A program made the translations under genes and the position numbers. Shown piece by piece: positions 55,808 through 64,000 of a stretch of DNA of 64,000 nucleotides (position 1 is its first letter; the number at the start of each line of letters is the position of its first letter). The DNA is from Hyaloscypha bicolor E (Eukaryota; Ascomycota; Leotiomycetes; Helotiales; Hyaloscyphaceae), in the NCBI RefSeq assembly GCF_002865645.1, contig NW_020194557.1, positions 1,116,001-1,180,000 on the forward strand, read 5' to 3'. The notes beneath the pieces were generated by a model. It did not search any database. It was not told the origin of the DNA and saw only the letters and a list, made by a program, of their open reading frames with translations.

Positions 55808-56489
55808 ATGTATTTCACCACTTTCACAATTGCAACGCTTCTTACCGTGGGGTATGCTTCACCGATCTCTGTTCCAGGCGTAAACATCGCCCCTGAGCCT
55901 CAGGGAGCAAAAATTATTGCCAACAGCTGGGTTGTTCTTTACAAAAACCACACCACCGACAAACAGCTAGATGACCATTACAATGACATAGCCAAGAAGC
56001 TCGGTAAGAAGCCCACAGCCAAGATCAACATCAACGGCTTCAAAGCCATTACCCTGGAGACGGATCTACCCGGGCTCGGGAAGGTCGGAACCTCGCCACT
56101 TGTAAGTCACACCGCCCCTGAATAAGAAAGTTGACTAACATGATAGATCTCATCTGTAGAATACGACGTACATGTCTCTAGTGCGCCCATCCCATCGGCA
56201 AATGGAACGGAGGTCAAGCAACCCATCGCTGATTTCCTGGTCTCGCAAAACTCGGCAACTTGGGGCCTTGGACGCATCTCCCACAGGAACAAGTATATCT
56301 ACAACTACGTTTATGATACCTCTGCTTGCGCCGGAACAACCGCATATGTTGTCGATACAGGCATTCGAACCTCACACTCCGAATTTGGAGGGCGAGCGCG
56401 TTGGGGTGCAAACTTCGTCCCAGGCGGGCCTGTTAGTATCACTTCTGAAAGGGGTATCCTTTTCTAACTGGTTTAAGCTCACAGACGAC

Positions 56490-57310
56490 CGGTGGGAGGT
56501 CGAGGTTTGGATTCAGGCAGGCACCGGTGCTGAGAAGCTTGTTTAGAAGGCGGATTTGCGTAGATTGAAAGATTTGATTGTAGTAGCAAGTACATCAATG
56601 CTATGGATAATCGGAGCTCAAAACAGCTCCTCCTCCTAGGGTATTGTTTGAATTGCCAAATAACGAGAAAGACAGCCTCCATGATACAAATGCCAAAGCT
56701 AAAATGCATGCAGAGGAACTACATAGATGTAGGAACAAGAAATCAGTATTTGCACCCAGAGCCCGAAAGTCGAAAGCAACGATCTTGACAACAGGACCTT
56801 GTCGATTGTGGCGATCCCTCCGGTGAGAGTCTCAGCCAAGTCCTGGTCTTCAATCCTCCTCGACCTCGATCTCATCAGAATCGGCGACCTCGATAACATG
56901 TTTAAAACGACGGGGCCGCTTTTCATCATTATCTTCCTCATCATTGTCGTCATCAAGAACAGGCTCCTCTTCTTCCTCGTCATCGTCGTCGTCAAGAACA
57001 GGTTCCTCTTCCTCCTCGTCATCGTCGTCGTCAAGAACAGGTTCCTCTTCCTCCTCGTCATCGTCGTCAAGAACAAGCTCCTCCTCCTCCTCATAGACGT
57101 AGTCATCAGCAACATGTTGAACATCGCCATCGTCGAGAATAATGAACTTGAAGGAATAATCGTGGTGCGAACCAACCTTTTTGATAAGCGGTTGGAGCAA
57201 AGGGCACACTGGGTTCTTTCCCCTGCGGCCTCTCTTCCTAACATGATGCATCCAGGAAGCCCTAATAGCGAACCGTTTCTTACACCCAGGTGCCGGACAG
57301 ATCCATGGCT
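56490..57310. other. Foreign insert within the protease gene
   Basis: This segment has no counterpart in S8 proteases. It carries a minus-strand frame with a C2H2-like finger and an acidic repeat. I cannot find clear terminal repeats or a target duplication, so the mechanism (transposon, gene fragment capture, rearrangement) is open. Edges are approximate to about 20 bases. Confidence 0.55.
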
Positions 57311-57446
57311 GAACGAGTAGCAGTTGGTTCGCATGTTGCAGGTACAATAATAGGGAAATCAGTTGGTGTATGCAAAGCAGCGAATGCAGTTGCGGTGAAA
57401 GTACTGACCCCAACCAATGATGGCACGGGGCGTTCAACGGGAGCAT
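56850..57446 (-). CDS. Putative C2H2-finger protein with acidic repeat, antisense within the protease gene
   Basis: A 198-residue frame from ATG 57446 to 56850. The first 45 or so residues are antisense to protease exon sequence and probably fortuitous. The body is distinctive: PWICPAPGCKKRFAIRASWM then HHVRKRGRRGKN (C-x4-C ... H-H, C2H2-like), then DYSFKFIILDDGDVQHVADD, then four tandem units of the type EEEEEPVLDDDDD, and a C-terminal RPRRFKHVIEVADSDEIEVE. A finger with an acidic tail suggests a nuclear protein, but whether it is expressed is unknown. It could be the 3' part of a gene carried in by the insertion. Confidence 0.4.
   Translation of the reverse strand: MLPLNAPCHHWLGSVLSPQLHSLLCIHQLISLLLYLQHANQLLLVQPWICPAPGCKKRFAIRASWMHHVRKRGRRGKNPVCPLLQPLIKKVGSHHDYSFKFIILDDGDVQHVADDYVYEEEEELVLDDDDEEEEEPVLDDDDDEEEEEPVLDDDDDEEEEEPVLDDDNDEEDNDEKRPRRFKHVIEVADSDEIEVEED
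56952..57095. repeat. Minisatellite, 39-42-base units encoding an acidic repeat
   Basis: Tandem units around TCAAGAACAGGTTCCTCTTC followed by CTCCTCGTCATCGTCGTCG. On the minus strand each unit encodes E-rich then PVLD and D-rich text. Unit lengths differ by whole codons, keeping the frame. Confidence 0.85.
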
Positions 57447-58069
57447 GGTCTTGGATCATGGCTGGCATGGCGTGGGGTAAGTTTTTCATGAGTTCGAAGG
57501 GGTTATGTTAACTCCCTTAGCCTACAATGACGCTGTTGCTAGAGGCATCGTCCACAAGTCGGTTCAAAGCATCTCCATTGGGGGAGACCTCTACACCCCA
57601 GTTAACAATCTTGCGAACGCAATTGTTAAAGGGGGAATGACTATCGTTGTGGCAGCTGGCAATGAGAACGTAAATGCAAAGACAAAGTCTCCTGCATCCG
57701 CCTCAGATGTCCTCACTATTGCCGCATCTGACATCAATGATGCCAGAGCAAGCTTTTCGAATTTTGGCTCGAGGGTGGATCTCTTTGGGCCGGGTGTTGA
57801 TGTTCTCAGTTCATACAACTCTTGTGACTCCTGCTACTACTATATGAGTGGCACTAGCATGGGTAAGTTTGACATGATGTCTGTGAAACTTGCTAACAGT
57901 TGCAGCTACTCCTCATATTTCCGGCCTCGCGTTGTATTTCATCGCAAAGGAGAATATCCTCACACCAAGCAAGTTGAGGCAGCGCCTTGTTACAGTTTCC
58001 ACGCAAGGGAAACTTACAAATCTCGCCGGTAGCCCGACACGTCTTGGATATAACGCCGACGGACTTTGA

Positions 58070-59559
58070 GGCGAAACATGGGACAATAATAGTTAATGAC
58101 TTGCAAGATGGGAATAAAAACATTCATTTGAATATTACGATTGGGTGGCTATACTGTAGTCGGAATGGGTTAATGTGAGTGAAGTATTTTAATAAAATGT
58201 ATTTTGCGTGGACATTTGTTCACGCTGCTTCGAAGTAATGTTCTCCACATCGCCTTCAAACGAGGCCTTTTATTTTCATGGAAACTCCGCAATACGTGTA
58301 ATGTATTTATGTCCCGAATACTCCAGTATGCCTCACCTGCGTATTGAAGCTTTTCTCCCAGCATTGAGCTACATTATCGCACAAAACCCTGTTGCAGCAT
58401 TTCATCATCTATAAAACTTCCAAACATCCTACTACAATCTTGCAGAACATGTTGGATCTTATCTATCTCGTTCGAATGCATCGTGAAGAAGAGACGTATC
58501 TATCTCGTAGTAGATCTCAAGATGTGTGATTTATAATTCTAGTCGAACTGTACTGATTCTTCAATCCGGAGCAAGCGACCCAAGATGCAAACGAAGAAGG
58601 AAGAAAAGTTTGCTCGAGAGGTTGCACACATTCTATGTCGGCAAACTTATGAAATCTACAAAAACTTCAAATGGGTACAAGAGTACTTGCAACACTCCTC
58701 GTTCCCAATCTTATTCCAGGTGTTTCTCATTTCAGCTCATAACATGCAATTTTTCATCCCCACTTGCGAGGTGAAGCACAAATATCCTCACCGCGTCCAG
58801 ACGAAACTACCGGGGTCGATTTCTTTTCGTCAAGTCATTCACTTTTTAGACGCGAATCAAGAGAGTGTTGGCAGCTTCAATGACCTACAAACTAATGTTC
58901 GACTGGGCAGCAGCTATCGTTCAACGCGCGGAATGTTAATCTCAGATGGCCCCGATGTACGACAAGCTGGTAGATCCCCAGATATCGGGGTGATTCAGAC
59001 CCTGCCGCGGATTATACGGTTGGAAACTGCCACAAATTCTATATTACATCTCAGCCATCTAACGCAAGCAAAGCTCAGAGACTCCACCCTTCAACCTACA
59101 AAGTGTATTCTAACTCCCTATTAGTCTTCTATCTCCGAATCACTTATTTTCATCCCGTCGGTTATTCTCATCCAAACGCCTCAGTCGAAGTATCCCTGTC
59201 GCTTAAGAGCGCCTTTCCCGATAGTATCTACTGGGTGTATGATATTCAGGCTGACGAGAGCCTCAAACATCAACACGGCATCAAAGACATACAGATACAC
59301 CTCGCTCGATATCAATGGTCCATCATTCCCGTGTGAAGTGGACCACCCGAAATACGGATTGAATTAAGATCAAAATGCCAGTGAGATACAAGGTGAGCAT
59401 GTGCTTCTGCTGGTAACAATGAAGATGCCAAAGAAGATGGTCTGCAAGAAGAGACCGACCACTTGATGAGAAGACTCCCATCGCTGACGCTGCTAGCTTT
59501 CGACGCCATGGAGCTACCTACAGAGGTTAGTATTGCCGTTTCAAGCGCAAGGTGTACAT
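58070..59559. other. Intergenic with one unrecognised 179-codon frame
   Basis: A plus-strand frame at 58585-59124 (179 codons) is the longest here but resembles no family I know and has ordinary composition. It could be a small orphan gene or chance. Nothing else is seen. Confidence 0.35.
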
Positions 59560-59564
59560 ACTTG

Positions 59565-60150
59565 CAGACTGCACCAAAAACGACAGAACATCTCCGTACA
59601 TGAATATTTTAGTCAACCACTTTGCCCGGATCGGAGCCATGCTCTCGCCTTGTGTCAACAGAATCAATCGACCCAGGGACATGTATATGTTTGCAGCAGA
59701 AAGCGCCGGGGCGACCAGGAGGAGGATGACTTGCACCACATAGATTGAGATGCTAGTTTCGTTGCTACGGGCAATTGCTCGTATCCGCCGATTTCAAATT
59801 GGATTGTCAGCGGGGTAAGAAGGCAAAGGGTTTAAACGAACAGAAGCCTCTTATGATGTGTGGAATTAAGAACATTGACCCCTTCCTTGCAGCTTGGAAG
59901 ACGTGGTAGTAGGTGAACCGCATGGCGAAACTGAAACAGGCAACAAGAAAGGGTGGTATCTGGACGGTGTTCAGCATGAACCCATGAATTCCTCACTGGC
60001 CAAAAACTTCTCACCTGTAGAGCACAAAATTGCGCAGAGCACGAGTAAATAGCGTTGTGAGACCTACAACGAGGGAGGTCGCCGAAAGAGCTGCGAGCGT
60101 TGGGTATTTCAGGGAAGAGAAAATCAACAATAGTTAGGCATTGACAAAAC
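59565..60150 (-). pseudogene. RTA1-like membrane protein remnant
   Basis: On the minus strand about 59750-59565 reads VVQVILLLVAPALSAANIYM, then SLGRLILLTQGE and RAKWLTKIFMYGDVLSFLVQ, the core of RTA1-family lipid-translocating/7-TM fungal proteins (APALFAASIYMxLGRI...TKIFVxGDVxSF). Upstream membrane-like pieces occur in other frames (YPTLAALSATSLVVGLTTLF near 60.05-60.1 kb) with stops between them. The C-terminal half is not recognisable, so this is a decayed fragment. Confidence 0.55.
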
Positions 60151-60452
60151 AGAGCACGAAGTAAACGCTACTAATAATACACATTGCATGCACTCAGTTG
60201 GCCTTTTCCAAGTTCCTGAACCCCAGTCGAGCGCAGATAACAAGTTGCATCTTGGAAAATCCATCGTATTTCAAAATTAAGCAATAGTCTCAGCTGCGCC
60301 CACCGGCGCCACGCCGGAACGAACCCCTGAACTGCGGGCGGGAGGCCTCTCAGACCCCAATGCGGCCCATGCTTAGCGGAGACCCCTTAAAACGCGCCGA
60401 TCGGTCGTTTATCACGTCCTCTCACATACGACACTCACTCCAGCTTCATCAA

Positions 60453-61767
60453 ATGGCTGAGCCGGTATCAAAGCCCAGACGCCCGCATCACAAGAGCCGG
60501 AACGGCTGCGCCCAGTGCAAGCAGCGGAAAGTCAAGGTACTTGGGCGTTTCGTATTCTTGCTCTTGTCCGGATGCCGAGGCTCCGTTGAAATTGCATCTT
60601 CACAAGTCCACAATTCAGCTCTTGCTCATATCTCAGCAGTGCGATGAACAGAAACCAACATGCCAGAAATGCGAGACCTATGGATCACCATGTTCGTTTC
60701 TTCAGACTCACCCGCAGAAGAGTAGAGTCCCAACGGTGGCCTCGATGCTAGCATCACCTGAGCCGACTATCTCATCCGTCTCAAGTCCTGCATCAAGCGC
60801 TTCCCTACCAACCAAATTCTCAATACTGGACATGGAACTCCTGCATCATTGGACCACGGTAACTTGCCAAGTATCAATCGACTTCGCCTCTGGCAGAGAG
60901 CTTCACCGGACTGTACTAGTTCAATATGGTTTCGATTACCCCTTTGTCATGCACCTGCTTCTGGCAATAACCGCTCGCCATCTTGAACATCTACGGCCAC
61001 AGAAACAGTCTGTCTACAAACATGCAGCTGATTCTCACGCAGCGGCAGCTTTGTCTCTTTTTCAGCCTGAGATCGCCAATCTCACGACCGAGAACTGTCA
61101 TGCGTGCTTTGCATACTCCACCTCCCTGGGCTTGTACACTTGGGCTTCTCAAGCGCTAGACAAACCTTCAACGCTCCTCTTCAACCCTTCATCAAACTAC
61201 CAATCCGCGGATATCCAGTGGGTGAGGCTTCACCGTGGGGCAACAACGATCTTGGCATCCATGTGGCATTTGCTGGAGAATGGCCCCTGTCATTGTTTGT
61301 GGGACGACTGGAAAGATCTTGATGAAGACCGTCCTGATCCTCTTTGTCCTGATGATGAGGTATATTTCAACCAGCTGCCCGAAGCATGGAAAGACCTACC
61401 AGAACAGCAGAAAGAGGTTCTGGACAAGAATCTCAAGGTAACGACAAGAGTATTGAGCATGGTGGATTTCCCGGTTGGACCCGGTAAACTGGCATCTGGG
61501 ATGTCTTGGTTCTCGCACATCTCGGATGAGCTTGTTCAAATGCTGTCAGAAAAGAAGCCGGAAGCCTTGCTGCTTGTGTGTTATTATTGTCTGGTGCTGA
61601 AAAGGTTGGGCGGGACGTGGTGGATGGAGGGGAAGGCGGAGAACCTGTTGAAAACGGTCATGACTGAGCTTGGAGGGGGTTGGGAGACTTGGACGAGGTG
61701 GCCGGTGGAGAGGGTTTTGGAAGGGAATGGAGCGCTGCCTGGGTTGGTGTATCGGGCCTGGATTTGA
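60453..61767 (+). CDS. Zn2Cys6 transcription factor (UPC2/ECM22-like architecture)
   Basis: Model: join(60453-60536, 60640-61767), 403 residues. Exon 1 ends inside the zinc cluster (NGCAQCKQRKVK) and exon 2 completes it with CDEQKPTCQKCETYGSPC, giving C-x2-C-x6-C-x6-C-x2-C-x6-C. An intron at this point is common in fungal Zn2Cys6 genes. Downstream text (FSILDMELLHHWTTVTCQVS; YPFVMHLLLAITARHLEHLR; QWVRLHRGATTILASMW) matches the C-terminal domain of sterol-regulator-like UPC2/ECM22 family members, a large family also used for other pathways. It ends 185 bases before the serpin start and is transcribed in the same direction. Regulation of the serpin is possible but unsupported beyond proximity. 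Confidence 0.88.
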
Positions 61768-61952
61768 GACGGCTCAACTTCAGCGAATGGGCGGGATTGT
61801 GGCTGCGTCTCGGTTGCGAAGAACAAGCACACTTGTCGGACCCTTCTCACAAATCACCCCCGCACTTCTTTTCCTTCCACGCCCAATTCAACTATTGATC
61901 ACGACACGCGCGACTCACAATCATCAATCGCCAGCTTCCTCCCGCTCTCGCG

Positions 61953-63418
61953 ATGGATCCAGCATTTGTGGACGTCGTGAACAGATTCGGCCTCCAACTT
62001 CAAGCCCTCACTTTGGACCCTGAAAAACCCACCGGGCTCTGTGCTATGAACATCTACCACTGCCTGTCCATGGTCGCAGCCGGCTCGAAAGACAACAACC
62101 TCGCAGCGTTCTGTCAAACCTTGGGTTTCGACGCCGATGGTCTGAAGGCAATGGTGGACAAGACTGTTCAGCTGGACGCCTACTCCAAAAAGAATACTGC
62201 CGTGGACTTGAGCAGCGGCAGCTCGATTTGGCATCGCGACGATTTCATCCTCGAGAAACCGTGGCTGGAAACCATCCAAAACACATTCGGAGCGACCATT
62301 GGGCCGCTGGAAATCAAACCTATCAACGACTTCATCTACCGTGAGACGAGAGGGAAGTTCAAGGACTTGATCAAAGATCGTGATTTGGCCGGTGCCGTAT
62401 TGATGCTCATCACATGTTTGTACTTCAAAGCAAAGTGGCAGAATCCATTTGAGAAATGGAGAACGATGGACAAGAGCGTTTTCCACACTTGGGAGGGGAA
62501 GACGCAGGCGTGCGCAATGATGAACAAGGTGGAAAGGATGGAATATGCCGAGGATAAGGAGATGCAAGCTTGCTTTCTGCCGTATGACAGTGAGGCGGGG
62601 AGCTCTGGGCCAGAGTGGAAGGCAGCTGTTATCCTCCCGAAACGTTACGGAATGGACGCCATGCGGGATATTCTGAGGAGCTTCTCCAAAAGTCCTGACC
62701 TTCTCTTGGCCCTTCTCAAGGGCGGTGGCGGTGGTCAGGCTGCCGCATCTTCATCTTCACGCCCCTCTATGTCCACTTCGTCTCCCCACCCATCTGCAGC
62801 AGCACGTACACAGAAGATCTCTCTCAGCTTGCCCCGCTTCGCTCTAAGGCTCAACCTCGATTTGATTCCCGCTCTCAAGACACTTGGACTCGGGCCTGCC
62901 TTCGTGGCTTCGGAACACTTTGCGCCAATCAGCACCGGGCCTTTGAGGATCAGTCGGGTGACGCATGATCTCTTCCTTGAGGTCAACGAGGAGGGCACTG
63001 AGATGGCAGCGGTTACTGTTATTGCTATGAGGTGAGCTTCGCTCTTTTTTTTTCTGTGTAAATTTCACTTTTTTGGTCCAATGTTAAGGATAGACTTAGC
63101 CGGAGCATCGAGGACTTTCCAGAGATAATTGTCGATAGACCGTTCTTATTTCTGGTCTTTGATGGTGTCACTGGATTGGTGCTTTGTGGTGCGGTTGTGA
63201 ACTCCATTCCGGGAGGGAAGAAGAATGCCTGAGGATTTCTTCCCAAGTTGCATGCTGCTTGGAGTTCTGAGAGTACTGATACTGAGAGCAGAAAAAGTAG
63301 GAGCCGACCAGTGATCAAAGAAATGCGAGTTGATCGACCGTTTCTGTTCTTGGTGTTTGATAGTACTTCGGGCCTTGTACTTTGCGAGACCGTGGTGAAC
63401 TCAATCAAGGAGGCGTGA
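61953..63418 (+). CDS. Serpin (intracellular type) with two alternative 3' terminal exons
   Basis: The common exon 61953-63031 encodes 359 residues: helix A-like DPAFVDVVNRFGLQLQALTL, NIYHCLSMVAAGSKDNNLAA (the serpin NxxxSP..S region), NDFIYRETRGKFKDLIKDRD, a shutter/breach strand AVLMLITCLYFKAKWQNPFE, then KTQACAMMNKVERMEYAED and SLPRFALRLNLDLIPALKTL. The exon ends with the loop hinge VNEEGTEMAAVTVIAMR. Donor GTGAGC can join either of two downstream exons, each with a serpin signature (VDRPFLFLVFD) and its own stop, giving 405 or 401 residues. There is no signal peptide, so it should be cytosolic/nuclear. A Gly/Ser-rich insert (about 255-285) is unusual. The EEGTE hinge with small residues after it predicts an inhibitory serpin. 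Targets are unknown. Confidence 0.88.
63094..63232 (+). other. Serpin alternative terminal exon a
   Basis: Acceptor TAG at 63091-63093 (a second in-phase TAG acceptor ends at 63099). Encodes LSRSIEDFPEIIVDRPFLFL continuing VFDGVTGLVLCGAVVNSIPG, stop TGA at 63230-63232. Spliced text reads AMR-LSRSIEDFPEIIVDRP. Confidence 0.8.
63292..63418 (+). other. Serpin alternative terminal exon b
   Basis: Acceptor CAG at 63289-63291 (a second in-phase TAG acceptor ends at 63300). Encodes KSRSRPVIKEMRVDRPFLFL continuing VFDSTSGLVLCETVVNSIKE, stop TGA at 63416-63418. With the CAG acceptor it has exactly the same 13-residue spacing from the splice point to DRPF as exon a. The 59-base interval between the stop of exon a and this exon has a CTGAT branch-like site. 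Confidence 0.8.
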
Positions 63419-64000
63419 GGAAGGAGACTGAGGAAGGAGCCAACTGGATCCTAAAAGCAGCAGCGGCTCAAGCGGGGTCGACAAAGGGGAGATGTGGAAA
63501 TGGGTGTAGTATAAACAAAAAAAGAGAAGTCTCTGGCTGAAGAGACTTAAACTATCTGAATAGAAGAGATCAAGACAGGACAGGTACAATTGGAACAAAT
63601 TGAAAAATTAACGACCCATGATTACAAGATCCAAGTGCCGACCTGTTCAGAATCCATCGCCGCTTTGATGGACCTTAGATCCGCTAACGTTATCACTAAT
63701 CGAAAGTCCTTACAGGGGTTGAAGATCTTCAACCGCTCATCTTCCCCCATCTAGCCTTCTTCCGTCAACGACCTCAATCCGCACAATCTCTTTTCTATAT
63801 GCACGTAACAGGATCCCGACTGCCATATACATGCGTCCGCTGTATGCGAGCTTCTCAGCTCTGGAATGGATCTCGACTCGATTCCGGAGCTCCAGTGCGG
63901 AGATTCTCCAAGCTTCTGCCACTCCGAAATCCCCAGCAGGATGCGACGAAAGTAGAAGAGAGGGAGGATATTCCATCCACCGAATTACCAAATGCCAATA
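63419..64000. other. Downstream of the serpin, no gene seen
   Basis: I searched for a third copy of the serpin terminal exon and found none. A minus-strand 84-codon frame at 63737-63991 is unrecognised and may be a window-edge gene fragment. Confidence 0.4.

Larger units (their letters stand above)
55808..58069 (+). pseudogene. Subtilisin-like (S8A, proteinase K type) protease disrupted by inserted DNA
   Basis: Exon 1 (55808-56101) encodes a signal peptide (MYFTTFTIATLLTVGYA) and an I9-type propeptide (WVVLYKNHTTDKQLDDHY). Exon 2 (56147-56431) continues to [19 protein letters not shown] and [20 protein letters not shown] (catalytic Asp) and NFVPGGP. Relatives continue directly into DxNGHGTHVAGT, but here about 820 bases of unrelated sequence intervene. 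Text resumes at about 57311 with VAVGSHVAGTIIGKSVGV (catalytic His kept, GHGT lost). Exons 57521-57862 ([20 protein letters not shown]) and 57906-58069 (ATPHISGLALYF, catalytic Ser in GTSMA) follow with clean GTAAGT introns, ending in TGA at 58067-58069. All later splice sites are intact, so the insertion is the main lesion. Confidence 0.8.

Noticed and set aside
56699..57334. Long minus-strand frame rich in M, R, K and T
   Set aside because: It is the frame-shifted shadow of the E/D minisatellite; composition is dictated by the repeat.
58585..59124. 179-codon plus-strand frame
   Set aside because: Unrecognised, no codon or domain evidence; noted in the intergenic entry but not called a gene.
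1..64000. CRISPR arrays, bacterial operons, ribosomal RNA genes
   Set aside because: None seen; gene structure is eukaryotic throughout.

Overview
The window looks like nuclear DNA of a filamentous ascomycete (Pezizomycotina; a Leotiomycetes-type genome is my guess from gene content, not something the sequence proves). Evidence: 45-180 nt introns with GTAAGT/GTATGT donors, CTAAC-type branch sites and CAG/TAG acceptors; Zn2Cys6 regulators; HET-domain remnants; fungal MFS, P450 and CAZyme families; and dead transposons whose stop codons fit repeat-induced point mutation (RIP).

Layout. 1-9.5 kb: 3' part of an AzgA-type purine permease, a P450 pseudogene and an intact P450, an FMN-reductase-like flavoprotein, a decayed HET gene and a decayed MFS transporter. 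9.9-16.3 kb: a transposon island with Tc1/mariner-type sequences, three TA-flanked MITEs (two of them nested inside other elements), a frameshifted secreted-protein pseudogene and a HET tail. 16.7-32.7 kb: a compact carbohydrate-utilisation cluster. It holds an L-fuconate (or L-galactonate) dehydratase, a GH36/raffinose-synthase-like enzyme, a secreted GH27 alpha-galactosidase, a GH95 alpha-L-fucosidase without signal peptide, an MFS sugar/H+ symporter, a Zn2Cys6 regulator and a GDSL esterase broken by a 426-bp MITE. 34.6-45 kb: housekeeping genes (SAPS-type phosphatase subunit, ESCRT-III Vps60) and an MFS transporter with a 15-nt microexon. 45-59 kb: gene-poor, with a secreted two-copy ricin-B-like protein, a secreted SBP56-type selenium-binding protein / methanethiol oxidase, a hAT-like MITE and a subtilisin gene interrupted by foreign sequence. 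60.4-63.4 kb: a Zn2Cys6 regulator and a serpin.

Two things stand out. First, the gene at 61953-63418 encodes a serpin, a family very rarely reported in fungi. It has two tandem alternative terminal exons, each supplying a different reactive-centre-loop segment followed by a complete serpin signature and its own stop codon. This is the arrangement some invertebrates use to make several inhibitors from one gene. Second, the 16.7-31 kb cluster suggests a pathway in which a secreted alpha-galactosidase trims a plant oligosaccharide, a symporter imports it, intracellular GH95 and GH36-like enzymes release L-fucose (or L-galactose) and galactose, and the dehydratase acts on the aldonic acid, under a local regulator. 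The dehydratase carries one in-frame TAG 39 codons before its conserved end, and the linked esterase is transposon-disrupted, so the cluster may be decaying in this strain.
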